A stretch of 64,000 bases of DNA from Hoeflea sp. (GCA_019084245.1 JAHRFE010000015.1:62001-126000); one strand, 5' to 3'. Shown: positions 34,395 to 43,347, counted from the first letter of the stretch. Notes: generated from the letters alone by a model not told the origin. Program-made: numbers and translations.

Positions 34395-35354
34395 TCAGGG
34401 TTTGGAGTTGCGACCCGAGCCGGTCGTGTTGAACGTGCGGGCGGTGTCGAACAGCCCGAGGAAGAAGAAGAAGGCGAGCGGCACGGTGAAGATCACCGTT
34501 GCCAGATAGACGGCCCACAACAGCAGGCCGCGCGCCGGCTTGCCGCGGGTCCGGTGATGGGCGATGGCGTATCCCGAGGCGGCATAGCCCATGCCGAAGG
34601 CGCCGATCAGGGTCCAGCCGACAAGGCCGATCCCGCCCCCGATGAAGCTCATCAGCACGCCGGCAGCCAGCGCCATTGCGCCCAGCCGCGGCATCCTGAG
34701 TTGCGAGGGCAGGTCGTCCTTGGGACGTTTGGAACGGCCCGACAGGCGCACGATGGCCGAGGCGAAATACCAGCCGGCCAGCAGGATGAGGACCCAGATT
34801 GCAGCCTGGATGGTGGGCAGCGCGAAGAAGAAGAACTCCTTCATCTCCGACAGGCTTTCGGCGGTAGGCTGATACTCGGCGTTGCTGTCCTTGAGGGTGC
34901 TGACGAACACGTCAACCAGCTGACCGACAAATTCCTGGCCGTATCCCAGGGCAAGCCCGACAGCCACGAGGCCAATACAGACGCAGCCCGCAATGTTGAG
35001 GAAAATGTCCGACAGCGGATACCAGACGACGTCGCCTTCAGCCCCGCCGATTTCCTCGGCCGGACGGGCGAGATTGTAAAGATGGGCGATCCACGCCGCC
35101 GGCGTCAGCGTGGTGACGGCCGAAACAAGCGCTGCCTGTGGCGTCGTGGCAAACCCGATGACCGCCATGGCCGAGACAACCGCAACGATGGAGGCGAGAT
35201 TGGACCAGCCGAGGCCCGCGATCAGGACTGGTACCGCCGCGGCGGCAAACAGGATGAAGGACAGGCTGGAGGGGGAACCGGCGCTGACAAGCAGAAGCGC
35301 GGCTGAAACGCCGGCGAGCAGGCCCACGAGGAGCGATGTGCTTTGCTGTGTCAT
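34395..35354 (-). CDS. DUF2232 membrane protein
   Basis: A 319-residue integral membrane protein with about eight hydrophobic helices (for example SLLVGLLAGVSAALLLVSAG, SLSFILFAAAAVPVLIAGLGW, IFLNIAGCVCIGLVAVGLAL). The pattern ILFAAAAVPVLIAGLGW...ASIVAVVSA and the position between rpsR and rplI identify it as the DUF2232 protein conserved there in Alphaproteobacteria. No catalytic motif is visible and its role is unknown. Its place in a ribosomal operon suggests growth-rate-linked expression. Confidence 0.85.
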   Translation of the reverse strand: MTQQSTSLLVGLLAGVSAALLLVSAGSPSSLSFILFAAAAVPVLIAGLGWSNLASIVAVVSAMAVIGFATTPQAALVSAVTTLTPAAWIAHLYNLARPAEEIGGAEGDVVWYPLSDIFLNIAGCVCIGLVAVGLALGYGQEFVGQLVDVFVSTLKDSNAEYQPTAESLSEMKEFFFFALPTIQAAIWVLILLAGWYFASAIVRLSGRSKRPKDDLPSQLRMPRLGAMALAAGVLMSFIGGGIGLVGWTLIGAFGMGYAASGYAIAHHRTRGKPARGLLLWAVYLATVIFTVPLAFFFFLGLFDTARTFNTTGSGRNSKP

Positions 35355-35463
35355 GGTTCGCTGTCCTGCCTGAGCAGTTAGAGGTCAGCCGCGGGGTATT
35401 CCGCGCCTCAACCCCAACACGGGATTTCGAAACCCAGACCCCGCGCCGCCGCGGGATGGGAAG

Positions 35464-35489
35464 AGGATCCGGCGCGGACGCCGGATCCT
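35464..35489 (-). promoter_or_regulatory. stable hairpin between rpsR and the DUF2232 gene
   Basis: AGGATCCGGCG (35464-35474) pairs with CGCCGGATCCT (35479-35489) over 11 bp with a 4-base loop. It starts 11 bases after the rpsR stop in the 145-base gap and has no T-run, so it probably acts as a processing or attenuation element separating S6/S18 from downstream genes. Confidence 0.55.
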
Positions 35490-35499
35490 TGGTCTGAAC

Positions 35500-35748
35500 T
35501 TAACGCAGCACGTAAGGCAGCAGGCCGAGGAAACGGGCGCGCTTGATCGCCTTGGCGAGTTCGCGCTGCTTCTTCTGGCTTACCGCGGTGATGCGGGAAG
35601 GAACGATCTTGCCGCGCTCGGAAATGTAGCGCTGCAGCAAACGGACGTCCTTGTAGTCGATCTTCGGCGCATTCGCTCCCGAGAACGGGCAGGTCTTGCG
35701 GCGGCGATGGAACGGACGGCGTGTCGGGATCTGGTTGATGTCGACCAT
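35500..35748 (-). CDS. rpsR: 30S ribosomal protein S18
   Basis: An 82-residue basic protein: [44 protein letters not shown] (in parts), then [24 protein letters not shown], the diagnostic S18 C-terminus. It pairs with S6 on the platform of the 30S subunit. It follows rpsF by 11 bases on the minus strand and shares its promoter. Confidence 0.97.
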   Translation of the reverse strand: MVDINQIPTRRPFHRRRKTCPFSGANAPKIDYKDVRLLQRYISERGKIVPSRITAVSQKKQRELAKAIKRARFLGLLPYVLR

Positions 35749-35759
35749 TGTCTGTTCTC

Positions 35760-36200
35760 CTATTCGCGGTCTTCGCGCGGACGGCGCGGGCCACGGTCGC
35801 CACGGTCACCGCGATCGCCACGGTCACGATCGCCACGCGGACGGTCGTCACGGTCGCCGCGGGGGCGGTCATCACGGTCGCGCTTCTGAAGCATGGCCGA
35901 GGGGCCTTCCTCATGGGCGTCGACGGAAACGGTCATGAAACGAAGAATATCTTCGTTGAAGCGCATCTGGCGCTCCATTTCCTTGACGGCATCCGACGGT
36001 GCGTCGATGTCCATCAGCGCATAATGCGCCTTGCGGTTCTTGTTGATACGGTATGTGAGGGACTTCAGCCCCCAGTGCTCAATACGCCCGACTTTGCCGC
36101 CATTCGCTTCGATCACGCCCTTGTACTGTTCTACAAGGCCTTCGACCTGCTGGCTGGAGACATCCTGCCGGGCAAGGAATACATGTTCATACAGAGCCAT
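35760..36200 (-). CDS. rpsF: 30S ribosomal protein S6 with an Arg/Asp/Gly repeat tail
   Basis: A 146-residue protein. The S6 fold is residues 1-100 ([34 protein letters not shown], then [15 protein letters not shown] and [16 protein letters not shown]). The last 35-40 residues are [20 protein letters not shown] repeats. E. coli S6 also has an extended tail, but it is Glu-rich and modified by RimK. The start at 36200 (MALYEHVF) is used, not 36233: the family starts there and AAAGGCAAG precedes it. It heads the operon, with two promoter candidates at 36222 and 36425. Confidence 0.97.
   Translation of the reverse strand: MALYEHVFLARQDVSSQQVEGLVEQYKGVIEANGGKVGRIEHWGLKSLTYRINKNRKAHYALMDIDAPSDAVKEMERQMRFNEDILRFMTVSVDAHEEGPSAMLQKRDRDDRPRGDRDDRPRGDRDRGDRGDRGDRGPRRPREDRE
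35775..35884 (-). repeat. tandem-repeat DNA encoding the S6 tail
   Basis: Degenerate repeats of CGCGGCGACCGTGA/CGTGGCGATCGTGA-like units encode alternating RGD and RDD. Such sequence can expand or shrink by slippage, so strains may differ in S6 tail length. Confidence 0.6.
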
Positions 36201-36221
36201 GATTTGACTTGCCTTTCTTGC

Positions 36222-36227
36222 ATTATA
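36222..36227 (-). promoter_or_regulatory. rpsF: proximal -10 candidate of rpsF
   Basis: On the minus strand this reads TATAAT, a perfect -10, 21 bases before the rpsF ATG. The matching -35 position (CTTAGC, spacer 17) is poor. Confidence 0.4.
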
Positions 36228-36424
36228 CATCACCCGGATCCGGCGCTAAGCCCCAACGACTTGTCCTGACGGCGTTTAAGGCCGGGCAAGAAAGACGTGG
36301 TATCGAGACGGTCGTGAGCGGAGACACGGGAGGCCGGAGCGCTGTTGCCCCTAGGATCCCTGGATAAAGGATCGCACCCTCCGTTCAGCCACCAGCCAGA
36401 TGACCGGGTGTTCGAACAGCCGCG

Positions 36425-36452
36425 CTTATACGCGGTTTTGCGGGCATTGCAA
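36425..36452 (-). promoter_or_regulatory. rpsF: distal promoter of the rpsF operon
   Basis: On the minus strand TTGCAA (36447-36452) and TATAAG (36425-36430) are separated by 16 bases. This is the best sigma70-like promoter in the region and would give a leader of about 215 bases. Confidence 0.55.
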
Positions 36453-36633
36453 GCCGCAACGGCGCAAATCCGCTTTGCATGGGCCGACAATTGCGCCCGG
36501 GAAGATCACCCTGTCCCAAAACAGGCATGATCGTGAAAATTGACCCTATCATATTAAGCGGCCCTTAGCGGGAAGTTGGAAATTGCTTCGACATCGAAGC
36601 GGTCGGATGGCCAGGTTATTCAAAGGACATGCA

Positions 36634-37116
36634 ATGATATCCCGTGTGCGCGCCTTTTTTATCGCGACCGCTCTGGTTGCGATCACGTCACTGCCTGCAG
36701 GAGCCGGCGATGTCATTCTCACCCTCGACGGCGCCATCGCCGGCGGCGTCGCGGTCGACCTGACGCGCGAGGATCTCGAGGCGGTCGGCTCGGCCACCAT
36801 CAAGACCAGGACGCCGTGGCATGACAGGAAAGTGACCTTCGAAGGCGTCCCGCTTCAGGTTCTGCTCGAGAAATTCGGCGCTACCGGCGACACACTTTCC
36901 GTCGTCGCGCTCAACAACTACCGGTCGGAGATGCCGGTCGGGGATATCAGCAAATACGGCGTCATCCTGGCGATGAAACAGGACGGCGCCTACATGCCGA
37001 TCAGCGACAAGGGGCCGCTGTTTATTGTCTATCCTTTCGATTCAGACGAGGCGCTCGACAACGAGGTCTACTACGCGCGCTCGGCCTGGCAGGTTCGGTC
37101 GATCACGGTCGAGTAA
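36634..37116 (+). CDS. periplasmic oxidoreductase molybdopterin-binding-fold protein without cysteine
   Basis: A 160-residue exported protein: signal peptide MISRVRAFFIATALVAITSLPAGAG, then a beta-rich domain with TPWHDRKVTFEGVPLQVLLE, VALNNYRSEMPVGDISKYGVILA and KGPLFIVYPFD, the pattern of sulfite-oxidase-type (Oxidored_molyb) folds. Catalytic members of that fold bind molybdenum through a conserved cysteine; the mature part here has no cysteine at all, so redox catalysis is unlikely and a sensory or binding role is more plausible. The start at 36634 has AAGGA seven bases upstream. It is 29 bases before a membrane GGDEF-EAL gene, probably in one operon. Confidence 0.75.
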   Translation: MISRVRAFFIATALVAITSLPAGAGDVILTLDGAIAGGVAVDLTREDLEAVGSATIKTRTPWHDRKVTFEGVPLQVLLEKFGATGDTLSVVALNNYRSEMPVGDISKYGVILAMKQDGAYMPISDKGPLFIVYPFDSDEALDNEVYYARSAWQVRSITVE

Positions 37117-37145
37117 GAAGAATCCGACCCGATCAGGAGAACCCC

Positions 37146-39155
37146 ATGCGGCGGCTGACCAGCGTCTTCAATTTCATCGCAGCGGCCATGACGATCGGGT
37201 TGCTGGCCATCATTGTCGTGCACACGAACCTGGTCACAGCCACCCAACAGACCATGGAGCGGTCGTCTCGCTATGACAGCGCCTGGGTCGGTGCAGCCGG
37301 CCGGATGGAAATCCTCTATCTGCAGAAGTCTCTGGGCAATTTCATCAATGGGAGGGACCCGCAAGACGCCGCGCAGGTCAGGCTCTTCGCCGACATCATG
37401 ACCAACCGCTTCAAGATATACGAGGCGCCGGGCTTCCAGGCCTTCATGGACATGAAGCCGAAACGCAGGGTGCTGATTGAGGCGGCGGCGGCCGAATACA
37501 CTGAGATCCGGCCGCAACTGGCCGCCGTTGAGACGCTTGATCCGCAAGCGATCGAAAAATTGCGGCAAAGTCTCGAAAAGGTCTATGCAGCAGTCGACAG
37601 GGTTGGCGCCGAAGCTCAAGCGGATTCTGTCAATGAAGCCGCCCAGATCCGCGCCGAGATGCAGGGAAAACAGAAGCTGCAGACATGGCTCGCCAGCGGT
37701 CTCTTCGGCTCCATCGCTTTGCTTCTGGCGATCTCCACCCTTCAGAACCGCTTCCTTCGCGCAGCCACCCGCACGGCGCTGCGCAGTGCCGAGGACTTCT
37801 CCTATATCGCGCACCATGACAATCTCACCGGGTTGCCCAACCGCATGGCCTTCACCCGTGAATTCGCGCTGGCGGCTGCCGCGTGCGGCGATGGCGATAC
37901 CAAGAAAATCGCGGTGCTGGCGATTGATCTCGATGGCTTCAAGAACATCAATGACCGTCTGGGCCATACCACGGGCGACGCCTTGCTCAAGCATGTGGCG
38001 GATCGCATCTCTCGCACATGCGCCGCCTTCGCCAATGGCATTCTGAGCGCCAGGCTGGGCGGCGACGAGTTCGTCGTCGTGCTGGAGGCATCCGGCGATT
38101 CCGATGGAATCGCCAGCCAGGCGGAGCAGTTGCGCCAGGTGCTGTCACAGACCTACGTGATCGAGGGCAGTTCGCTCGCTGTCGGGGTTTCTGTCGGCAT
38201 TGCGATAAGCGTTCCCGGAAGCGATGCGAACAGCCTGCTGATCGATGCGGACATCGCGCTGTCGCAGGCCAAGGCATCTGGCAGGGGGCGGATCATGCAG
38301 TTTGACCCGGCGATGCGCGACATCTTCCTCCGGCGCGCCTTGATTCAGTCGGAACTGACGGTCGCTATCACCAATGACATGATCATTCCCCACTATCAGA
38401 TCAAGATGGATGTCCGGACCGGGCGCGTCTGCGGCGTGGAAGCCCTGGCAAGGTGGACCCATCCGACACTCGGCAACGTTCCGCCTGGCGAATTCACCAA
38501 GATCGCCGAGGAATCGGGTCTCATTGTCGATCTGGGACGCAAGATCCTGGAACGGGCCTGCCTGGACGGGCTCCACTTCCCCGCCGAGATCTGCGTCGCC
38601 GTCAACCTTTCCGCGAGCCAGTTTATCCGCGAGGACATCGTCCAGACCGTGCGCGAAGTCCTTGAAGTCACGGGGTTTCCGGCCAGCAGATTGACCCTCG
38701 AAGTGACTGAAACACTTATGATATCCGAAGCCGATCGCGCTGTGGAGATCCTGTCACGCTTCAGGGAGATGGGCATCTCCATCGCGCTTGACGATTTTGG
38801 CACCGGCTTTTCGGCCTTGTCCTATCTCAGGCAGTTCCCCTGGGACGAACTGAAGATCGATCGGGCTTTCGTCATGGAGATGGAAACCGATGAACGCGCC
38901 CGCGCCATCGTTTGTTCAATCGCCGAGATGGCGCGCCGGCTGGGCATCTCCGTTACCGCGGAAGGCGCTGAAACCTGCGGGCAGATCGAGGCATTGCGTG
39001 ATGCCGGCTGCGAGACGATTCAGGGCTACCATTTCGGTCGCCCGGTTTCTTTCGCCGAATTGCCGCTCGCCATATTGCACGGCGTCGCAACGGCGGCACG
39101 GCTCAACATGGGCGGATCCTCCCGCCCGCCGGGCCGGAAAACAACAGCCGCCTGA
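37146..39155 (+). CDS. membrane GGDEF-EAL cyclic-di-GMP enzyme
   Basis: A 669-residue protein. TM1 about 8-28, a helical periplasmic domain about 30-182 (WVGAAGRMEILYLQK..., GPQ-like region), TM2 about 183-203, GGDEF domain about 215-385 with an intact GGDEF (305-309), and EAL domain about 400-650 with EALARW (from 432), NLSASQF, EVTETLMI, LDDFGTGFSALSYL and KIDRAF. Both synthase and phosphodiesterase motifs appear competent. It shares an operon with the upstream periplasmic molybdopterin-fold protein, which is well placed to contact the periplasmic domain. It has a ribosome site (CAGGAGAAC). Confidence 0.92.
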   Translation: MRRLTSVFNFIAAAMTIGLLAIIVVHTNLVTATQQTMERSSRYDSAWVGAAGRMEILYLQKSLGNFINGRDPQDAAQVRLFADIMTNRFKIYEAPGFQAFMDMKPKRRVLIEAAAAEYTEIRPQLAAVETLDPQAIEKLRQSLEKVYAAVDRVGAEAQADSVNEAAQIRAEMQGKQKLQTWLASGLFGSIALLLAISTLQNRFLRAATRTALRSAEDFSYIAHHDNLTGLPNRMAFTREFALAAAACGDGDTKKIAVLAIDLDGFKNINDRLGHTTGDALLKHVADRISRTCAAFANGILSARLGGDEFVVVLEASGDSDGIASQAEQLRQVLSQTYVIEGSSLAVGVSVGIAISVPGSDANSLLIDADIALSQAKASGRGRIMQFDPAMRDIFLRRALIQSELTVAITNDMIIPHYQIKMDVRTGRVCGVEALARWTHPTLGNVPPGEFTKIAEESGLIVDLGRKILERACLDGLHFPAEICVAVNLSASQFIREDIVQTVREVLEVTGFPASRLTLEVTETLMISEADRAVEILSRFREMGISIALDDFGTGFSALSYLRQFPWDELKIDRAFVMEMETDERARAIVCSIAEMARRLGISVTAEGAETCGQIEALRDAGCETIQGYHFGRPVSFAELPLAILHGVATAARLNMGGSSRPPGRKTTAA

Positions 39156-39346
39156 GCGCCTGACCTCGCAAAACCGTAAGCCAGTTGCCGGCCCTGCTGA
39201 TTTTGCTCTCGGCAAGCGCCGTCCCCGAATATTGCCGCACCATCAAGAGAGTGGTCGCCTGTTGCAAGTCAAATGCAGGAAAAAACGCAACCAAACAGGC
39301 CGCCCCGCGTTCCCCTGCTGAGCAATCATTCTTCAGGAGCACACTT

Positions 39347-39823
39347 ATGACGAAGATCAATCAGCAACATGTCTGGGACATGGTCGAGGGCATCCATATC
39401 TGCATGTTCATCACCTGGGATGGCGCGCGACAGAGCGCCCGCCCGATGGCCGCCATGCCGCGGCAGGACGAGCACGCGATCTACTTCTTGACCGACACGA
39501 ATGCGGAGAAGGATGGTCAGATCGAACAATTCCCGATCGTTACCCTGGCGTTCGTCGACCAGTCCAAGAATGATTATGTCTCGCTCACCGGCACGGCAAC
39601 CCTGTCCAACGACCGCGCCAGGATCGAGGAACTGTGGTCGCCGATGATGAAATCGTTCTGGGATGGTCCCGAAGACCAGTCGATCAGGCTGATCAAGGTG
39701 GTCCCCGAAGATGCGCAGGCCTGGGACAGCCCGCACAACATCGTCGCCACCATCAAGATGGCCGCCGCTGCCGCCGGCCTTGGCAAGCCCGATCTGGGCG
39801 ACAGCGGCAAGGTGAAGATGTAA
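39347..39823 (+). CDS. pyridoxamine 5'-phosphate oxidase-fold general stress protein
   Basis: A 158-residue flavin-binding split-barrel protein: WDMVEGIHICMFITWDGARQSARPMAAMPRQDEHAIYFLTDTNAEKDGQI, then VTLAFVDQSKNDYVSLTGTATLSNDRARIEELWSPMMKSFWDGPEDQSIRLIKVVPEDAQAWDS. This is the general stress protein 26 / PNPOx-like pattern that binds FMN or F420-like cofactors. The start at 39347 is set by CAGGAG; an upstream in-frame ATG (39185) is not supported. It is separated by 191 bases from the GGDEF-EAL gene. A hairpin follows. Confidence 0.85.
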   Translation: MTKINQQHVWDMVEGIHICMFITWDGARQSARPMAAMPRQDEHAIYFLTDTNAEKDGQIEQFPIVTLAFVDQSKNDYVSLTGTATLSNDRARIEELWSPMMKSFWDGPEDQSIRLIKVVPEDAQAWDSPHNIVATIKMAAAAAGLGKPDLGDSGKVKM

Positions 39824-39834
39824 TCATTCATCCT

Positions 39835-39875
39835 CTCATCCCTGCCGCGGCCTTCCGGGCGGCGTCAGGGATGAG
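39835..39875 (+). terminator. hairpin after the stress-protein gene
   Basis: CTCATCCCTG (39835-39844) pairs with CAGGGATGAG (39866-39875) over 10 bp, with an inner CCGC/GCGG stem. It lies 12 bases after the stop and lacks a long T-run. Confidence 0.6.
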
Positions 39876-40017
39876 TCTAACGTGGGGCGCTGCGGCCGCA
39901 TCGGTTGCGGTGCACAAAACTGATGATGCGCCAGCATCTTGCCAGAATCGGGAATCGGGCGGATTGTGAGCCGGATAAGCGTCTCCAGTTGCCTCTTCTT
40001 GTGCGTTAGCCCTCATT

Positions 40018-41220
40018 TTGCTCCAGAATCGTCTTCCGCTCGTCGAGTTTCCTCCGGCCCGGCCCGGGGTGAATTCCTTTGCCATCCTGGCTGCGTGCGA
40101 GGCGTCCGCCCGCGCGACGCTAATTTCCGTCTATCCGGTGTTGATGTACCGGGCGCTTGGCAGCGCCGCGTCGGTGTCGGAAGCCTATGTGCTGATCGGC
40201 TGTTCCGGGCTCGCCTGCGCGCTCGGTGTGCCGCTCCTGGCCCGCTATGTGCCGCGGCGCTGGCTCTACACGCTGGGGATCCTCATCATGATCGCCGGAA
40301 GCGCTCTGGGCGGCTTTTTTGACGCGCGCTTCATACCGCTTGCGGTGGCGTTGAATTCGGTCGGGCTGGTGATCGTCGCGGTGTGTTTCAACGCCTATGT
40401 AATGGATTATGTCGAACGCGCCTCTATGGGCCGCAACGAAAGCCGGCGACTTCTGTTCAGCGGCATACCGTGGAGCGTCGGTCCGTTCCTGGGCGTGGTG
40501 CTGATGGATTGGCATCCACAGGTCCCGTTCCTGATCTCGATCTTCGCGTGCCTAGTGATGCTCGGCTTTTTCTGGCATTTGCGGATGGGAGACGGCAAGG
40601 TGATCACCAGTGCCCGGCGGCCACCGGCCAATCCGCTGCGCTACCTGCCGCGCTTCTTCCGCCAGCCCACCCTGGTCGCGGGCTGGTTTTACGCCACCAT
40701 GCGGTCTGTCGGCTGGTCGATCTACATCATCTATGTGCCGATCTTTGCGGTGAAGTCGGGGCTCAGCGACCAGATCGGCGGCCTGGCGCTGTCGATCTCC
40801 AACGGATTCCTGTTCCTGACGCCGGTGATGCTGGGCTACCTGCAGAAATCCGGCGTGCGCAATGCCCTTATCGTGGGATTTGCCGGCAGCGGCGTACTGT
40901 TTGTGGCGGCCACGCTTCTCTCGGGATTTCCCTGGCCCGCCATCGCCATCCTGGTGTCGGCGACGCTGTTCCTGATCCTGCTCGACATCTGCGGCGGGCT
41001 GCCGTTCCTGCTCACCGTCAAGCCGTCCGAGCGCACCGAGATGGCGGCGGTCTATTCGACCTTCCGCGATGTCGCCTCCGTCGGCTCGCCGGCTTTCGCC
41101 TGGGTGGTGCTGGTCTTTGTGCCGGTGCAGGGCGTGTTTGCCGCCACCGGCATGGCGCTGATCGGCTGCGCGCTGATTGCCCGGAGGACGCACCCAGGAC
41201 TGGGGCGCCGCCGCCATTGA
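40018..41220 (+). CDS. MFS transporter
   Basis: A 12-helix transporter of about 400 residues, with LLARYVPRRWLYTLGILIMIAGSALGG in the first half and DICGGLPFLLTVKPSERTEMAAVYSTFRDVASVGSPAFAW in the second. The TTG at 40018 is the longest start; a GTG at 40069 (MNSFAILAACEASARAT) also fits, because the first helix begins near there, and neither has a clear ribosome site. It converges with the aldo/keto reductase gene (27-base gap). The substrate is unknown. Confidence 0.8.
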   Translation: MLQNRLPLVEFPPARPGVNSFAILAACEASARATLISVYPVLMYRALGSAASVSEAYVLIGCSGLACALGVPLLARYVPRRWLYTLGILIMIAGSALGGFFDARFIPLAVALNSVGLVIVAVCFNAYVMDYVERASMGRNESRRLLFSGIPWSVGPFLGVVLMDWHPQVPFLISIFACLVMLGFFWHLRMGDGKVITSARRPPANPLRYLPRFFRQPTLVAGWFYATMRSVGWSIYIIYVPIFAVKSGLSDQIGGLALSISNGFLFLTPVMLGYLQKSGVRNALIVGFAGSGVLFVAATLLSGFPWPAIAILVSATLFLILLDICGGLPFLLTVKPSERTEMAAVYSTFRDVASVGSPAFAWVVLVFVPVQGVFAATGMALIGCALIARRTHPGLGRRRH

Positions 41221-41247
41221 GAAACGGGCGGCGGCGAGCCGCCGATC

Positions 41248-42288
41248 TCAGATCGGCAGCGGATGCGCCCGTCTGGCCGTGGCGATATCTTCAAGAATGG
41301 CCTCGGAGAGCTTTACCTCCTTGGACCCGATCGCGGTCTCAAGCTGCGCCATCGTGGTCGCGCCGATGATCGCCGAGGTCATGAACGGCCGCGTCAGGCA
41401 GAAGGCGATGGCCATGTGTGCGGGATCGAGGCCGTGTTTGCGGGCAACGTCCAGATAGGCGGCGGTGGCGGCTTCGGACTCTGGCCCCCAGCGTCCGCCC
41501 AGATTTGGCGTCAGGCTCCTGCGTGAGCCTTCCGGCGTGACATCGCCCTGGTACTTGCCGGTGAGAATGCCCGCCGCCAGCGGCGAGAACGCCAGCAGGC
41601 CGACATCCTCGTGATGCGCCACTTCGGCCAGATCGGTGTCGAACAGCCGGCAGATCAGATTGTATTCGTTCTGGATCGAGGCGACTCGCGGCAGGCCGTG
41701 GGCTTCGGCCAGGCGCACGAACTGCATGGTGCCCCAGGCGCTCTCGTTCGACAGGCCGACGGCGCGGATCTTGCCCGCCTTCACCGCATCGTTCAGACCT
41801 TCCAGCGTCTCGTGGATGTCTCCAACCGTGCCGGCCTTGTCCTGGGTGCTTGCGTCAAAGGCCCAGTGCTTGCGGAAATGATAGGAGCCGCGGTTGGGCC
41901 AGTGCAGCTGATAGAGATCGATATGATCGATCCCGAGGCGCTTCAGGCTGCCGTCGACCGCATCCATCACTGAAGATCTCGTGTATCCCTTTCCGTCGCG
42001 CACCCATTTGATGCCGTCGCCGACCATTTTGGTGGCGAGGATCACGTCGTTGCGCTTGCCGGAGGCGCGGAACCAGCTGCCGATGATTTCCTCGGTACGC
42101 CCCTGGGTTTCGGCCCTGGGAGGTGTGGGATACATTTCCGCCGCATCAAAGAAATTGACGCCCTGGGTCAGGGCGTAGTCCATCTGCTCATGCGCTTGGG
42201 CTTCGGTGTTCTGCTCGCCCCAGGTCATGGTGCCCAGGCAGATCTCGCTCACCATCATGCCGGTGCGTCCAAGCGGGTTCATTTTCAT
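41248..42288 (-). CDS. aldo/keto reductase (Tas-like)
   Basis: A TIM-barrel NADPH-dependent reductase of 346 residues. The catalytic tetrad is visible as D and Y in NFFDAAEMYPTPP, K in VILATKMVG and H in DLYQLHWPNR; the cofactor site GLSNESAWG and the C-terminal IIGATTMAQLETAIG are present. The long insert PRAETQGRTEEIIGSWFRASGKRNDV is typical of the Tas/YajO group. The start at 42288 (MKMNPLG) is chosen because AGAGGA lies eight bases before it. It likely reduces aldehydes or ketones; the physiological substrate is unknown. Confidence 0.9.
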   Translation of the reverse strand: MKMNPLGRTGMMVSEICLGTMTWGEQNTEAQAHEQMDYALTQGVNFFDAAEMYPTPPRAETQGRTEEIIGSWFRASGKRNDVILATKMVGDGIKWVRDGKGYTRSSVMDAVDGSLKRLGIDHIDLYQLHWPNRGSYHFRKHWAFDASTQDKAGTVGDIHETLEGLNDAVKAGKIRAVGLSNESAWGTMQFVRLAEAHGLPRVASIQNEYNLICRLFDTDLAEVAHHEDVGLLAFSPLAAGILTGKYQGDVTPEGSRRSLTPNLGGRWGPESEAATAAYLDVARKHGLDPAHMAIAFCLTRPFMTSAIIGATTMAQLETAIGSKEVKLSEAILEDIATARRAHPLPI

Positions 42289-42420
42289 GCGGGTCATCCT
42301 CTTGTGTGCGGCTGTCCAATATCAGGGGGAAAGTTGGCCGCACCATAGCCACCGCGCCGTCCGGTGCAACCCATCCGTGGCTGAAACAGACAACTCAGAT
42401 CATGAACCCGCTCTGCCTTG

Positions 42421-43347
42421 TCAGAACAGCCAGATCACATAGCCGACATAGACGCCGAGCATTCCAAGACCGGCCAGCCGGCTGATCCTGCCTGCGATAA
42501 GGATCAGGGCGATGAGCGCCAGCGAGACGACAAGCATGAAGGGAACATCGAAGCCGGCCATGGCCGGATCAACCGGCACGGCAGTGACCATGCCGGTGAC
42601 GCCCAGGATACCCAGGATGTTGAAGATGTTGGAGCCGACGACATTGCCGAGCGCCACTTCGGCATGGCGGCGGAAGGCGGCGACGACGGAGGTCGCCAGT
42701 TCGGGCAGGCTGGTGCCGACAGCGACGATGGTGAGCCCGATGACGGCTTCCGAGATGCCGAATTCCCGCGCAATCAACGTCGCGGCGTCAATCAGCAGAC
42801 TTGCGCCGATGAACAGGCCGCCAAGGCCGCCGGCGATGAACAGGGCTTCCTTCCAGCCCGCAAGCTTGATCACGAGGTCGGCTTCCTCCGCGGTCAGGCT
42901 TCGGCGATCGGTATAGGTGACCCAGGCAAGATACGCGCACAGGCTGAGGAACATCGCCAGGCCCACCCAGAAAGTGATGATTCCATAAAACCCCAGGCCC
43001 AGCATGGTGACGGCCGCCACCAGCATCATGACGAGGTCGCGGTTGAGGTTGGGGATCCGTGCGGCGATCGGCGAGATCGCAGCGGCAACGCCGAGGATGA
43101 GCAGGATATTGGCTGTATTGGACCCCACCACATTTCCAATGGCGATGGCCGGGGATCCGGCAAGTGCCGCCTTGATCGACACGAGCAGTTCCGGCATCGA
43201 GGTGCCGAAGCCCACCACGGTAAGACCGATCAGCAGCGGCGGCATGCCCAGCCGGTTGGCGAGCGAGATGGCGCCCCGAACCAGATAGTCCGCACCGAAG
43301 GTCAAGAGCGCAAGACCGGCGGCGAGCATGGCGAGATTGATGAGCAT
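42421..43347 (-). CDS. calcium/sodium antiporter, CaCA family (YrbG-like)
   Basis: A 308-residue membrane protein made of two inverted repeats, each with the ion-binding motif: GFGTSMPELLVSIKAAL and GNVVGSNTANILLILG in the first half, AVGTSLPELATSVVAAF and GNVVGSNIFNILGILG in the second. It exchanges Ca2+ (or another cation) for Na+ or H+ across the inner membrane. The start at 43347 has AAGGACG upstream. Nothing nearby indicates its regulation. Confidence 0.93.
   Translation of the reverse strand: MLINLAMLAAGLALLTFGADYLVRGAISLANRLGMPPLLIGLTVVGFGTSMPELLVSIKAALAGSPAIAIGNVVGSNTANILLILGVAAAISPIAARIPNLNRDLVMMLVAAVTMLGLGFYGIITFWVGLAMFLSLCAYLAWVTYTDRRSLTAEEADLVIKLAGWKEALFIAGGLGGLFIGASLLIDAATLIAREFGISEAVIGLTIVAVGTSLPELATSVVAAFRRHAEVALGNVVGSNIFNILGILGVTGMVTAVPVDPAMAGFDVPFMLVVSLALIALILIAGRISRLAGLGMLGVYVGYVIWLF

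Larger units (their letters stand above)
36201..36633. other. 433-base non-coding region between rpsF and the molybdopterin-fold gene
   Basis: The left part is the rpsF promoter and leader on the minus strand (promoter candidates at 36222 and 36425). The leader from the distal promoter would be about 215 bases, long enough for an S6:S18-binding autoregulatory structure, though I could not fold it reliably. The right part (36453-36633) must hold the plus-strand promoter of the next operon; no convincing boxes were found. No tRNA was seen. Confidence 0.5.

Noticed and set aside
36411..36425. GTTCGAAC-containing stretch resembling a tRNA T-loop upstream of rpsF
   Set aside because: No acceptor, D or anticodon stem could be formed around it on either strand.
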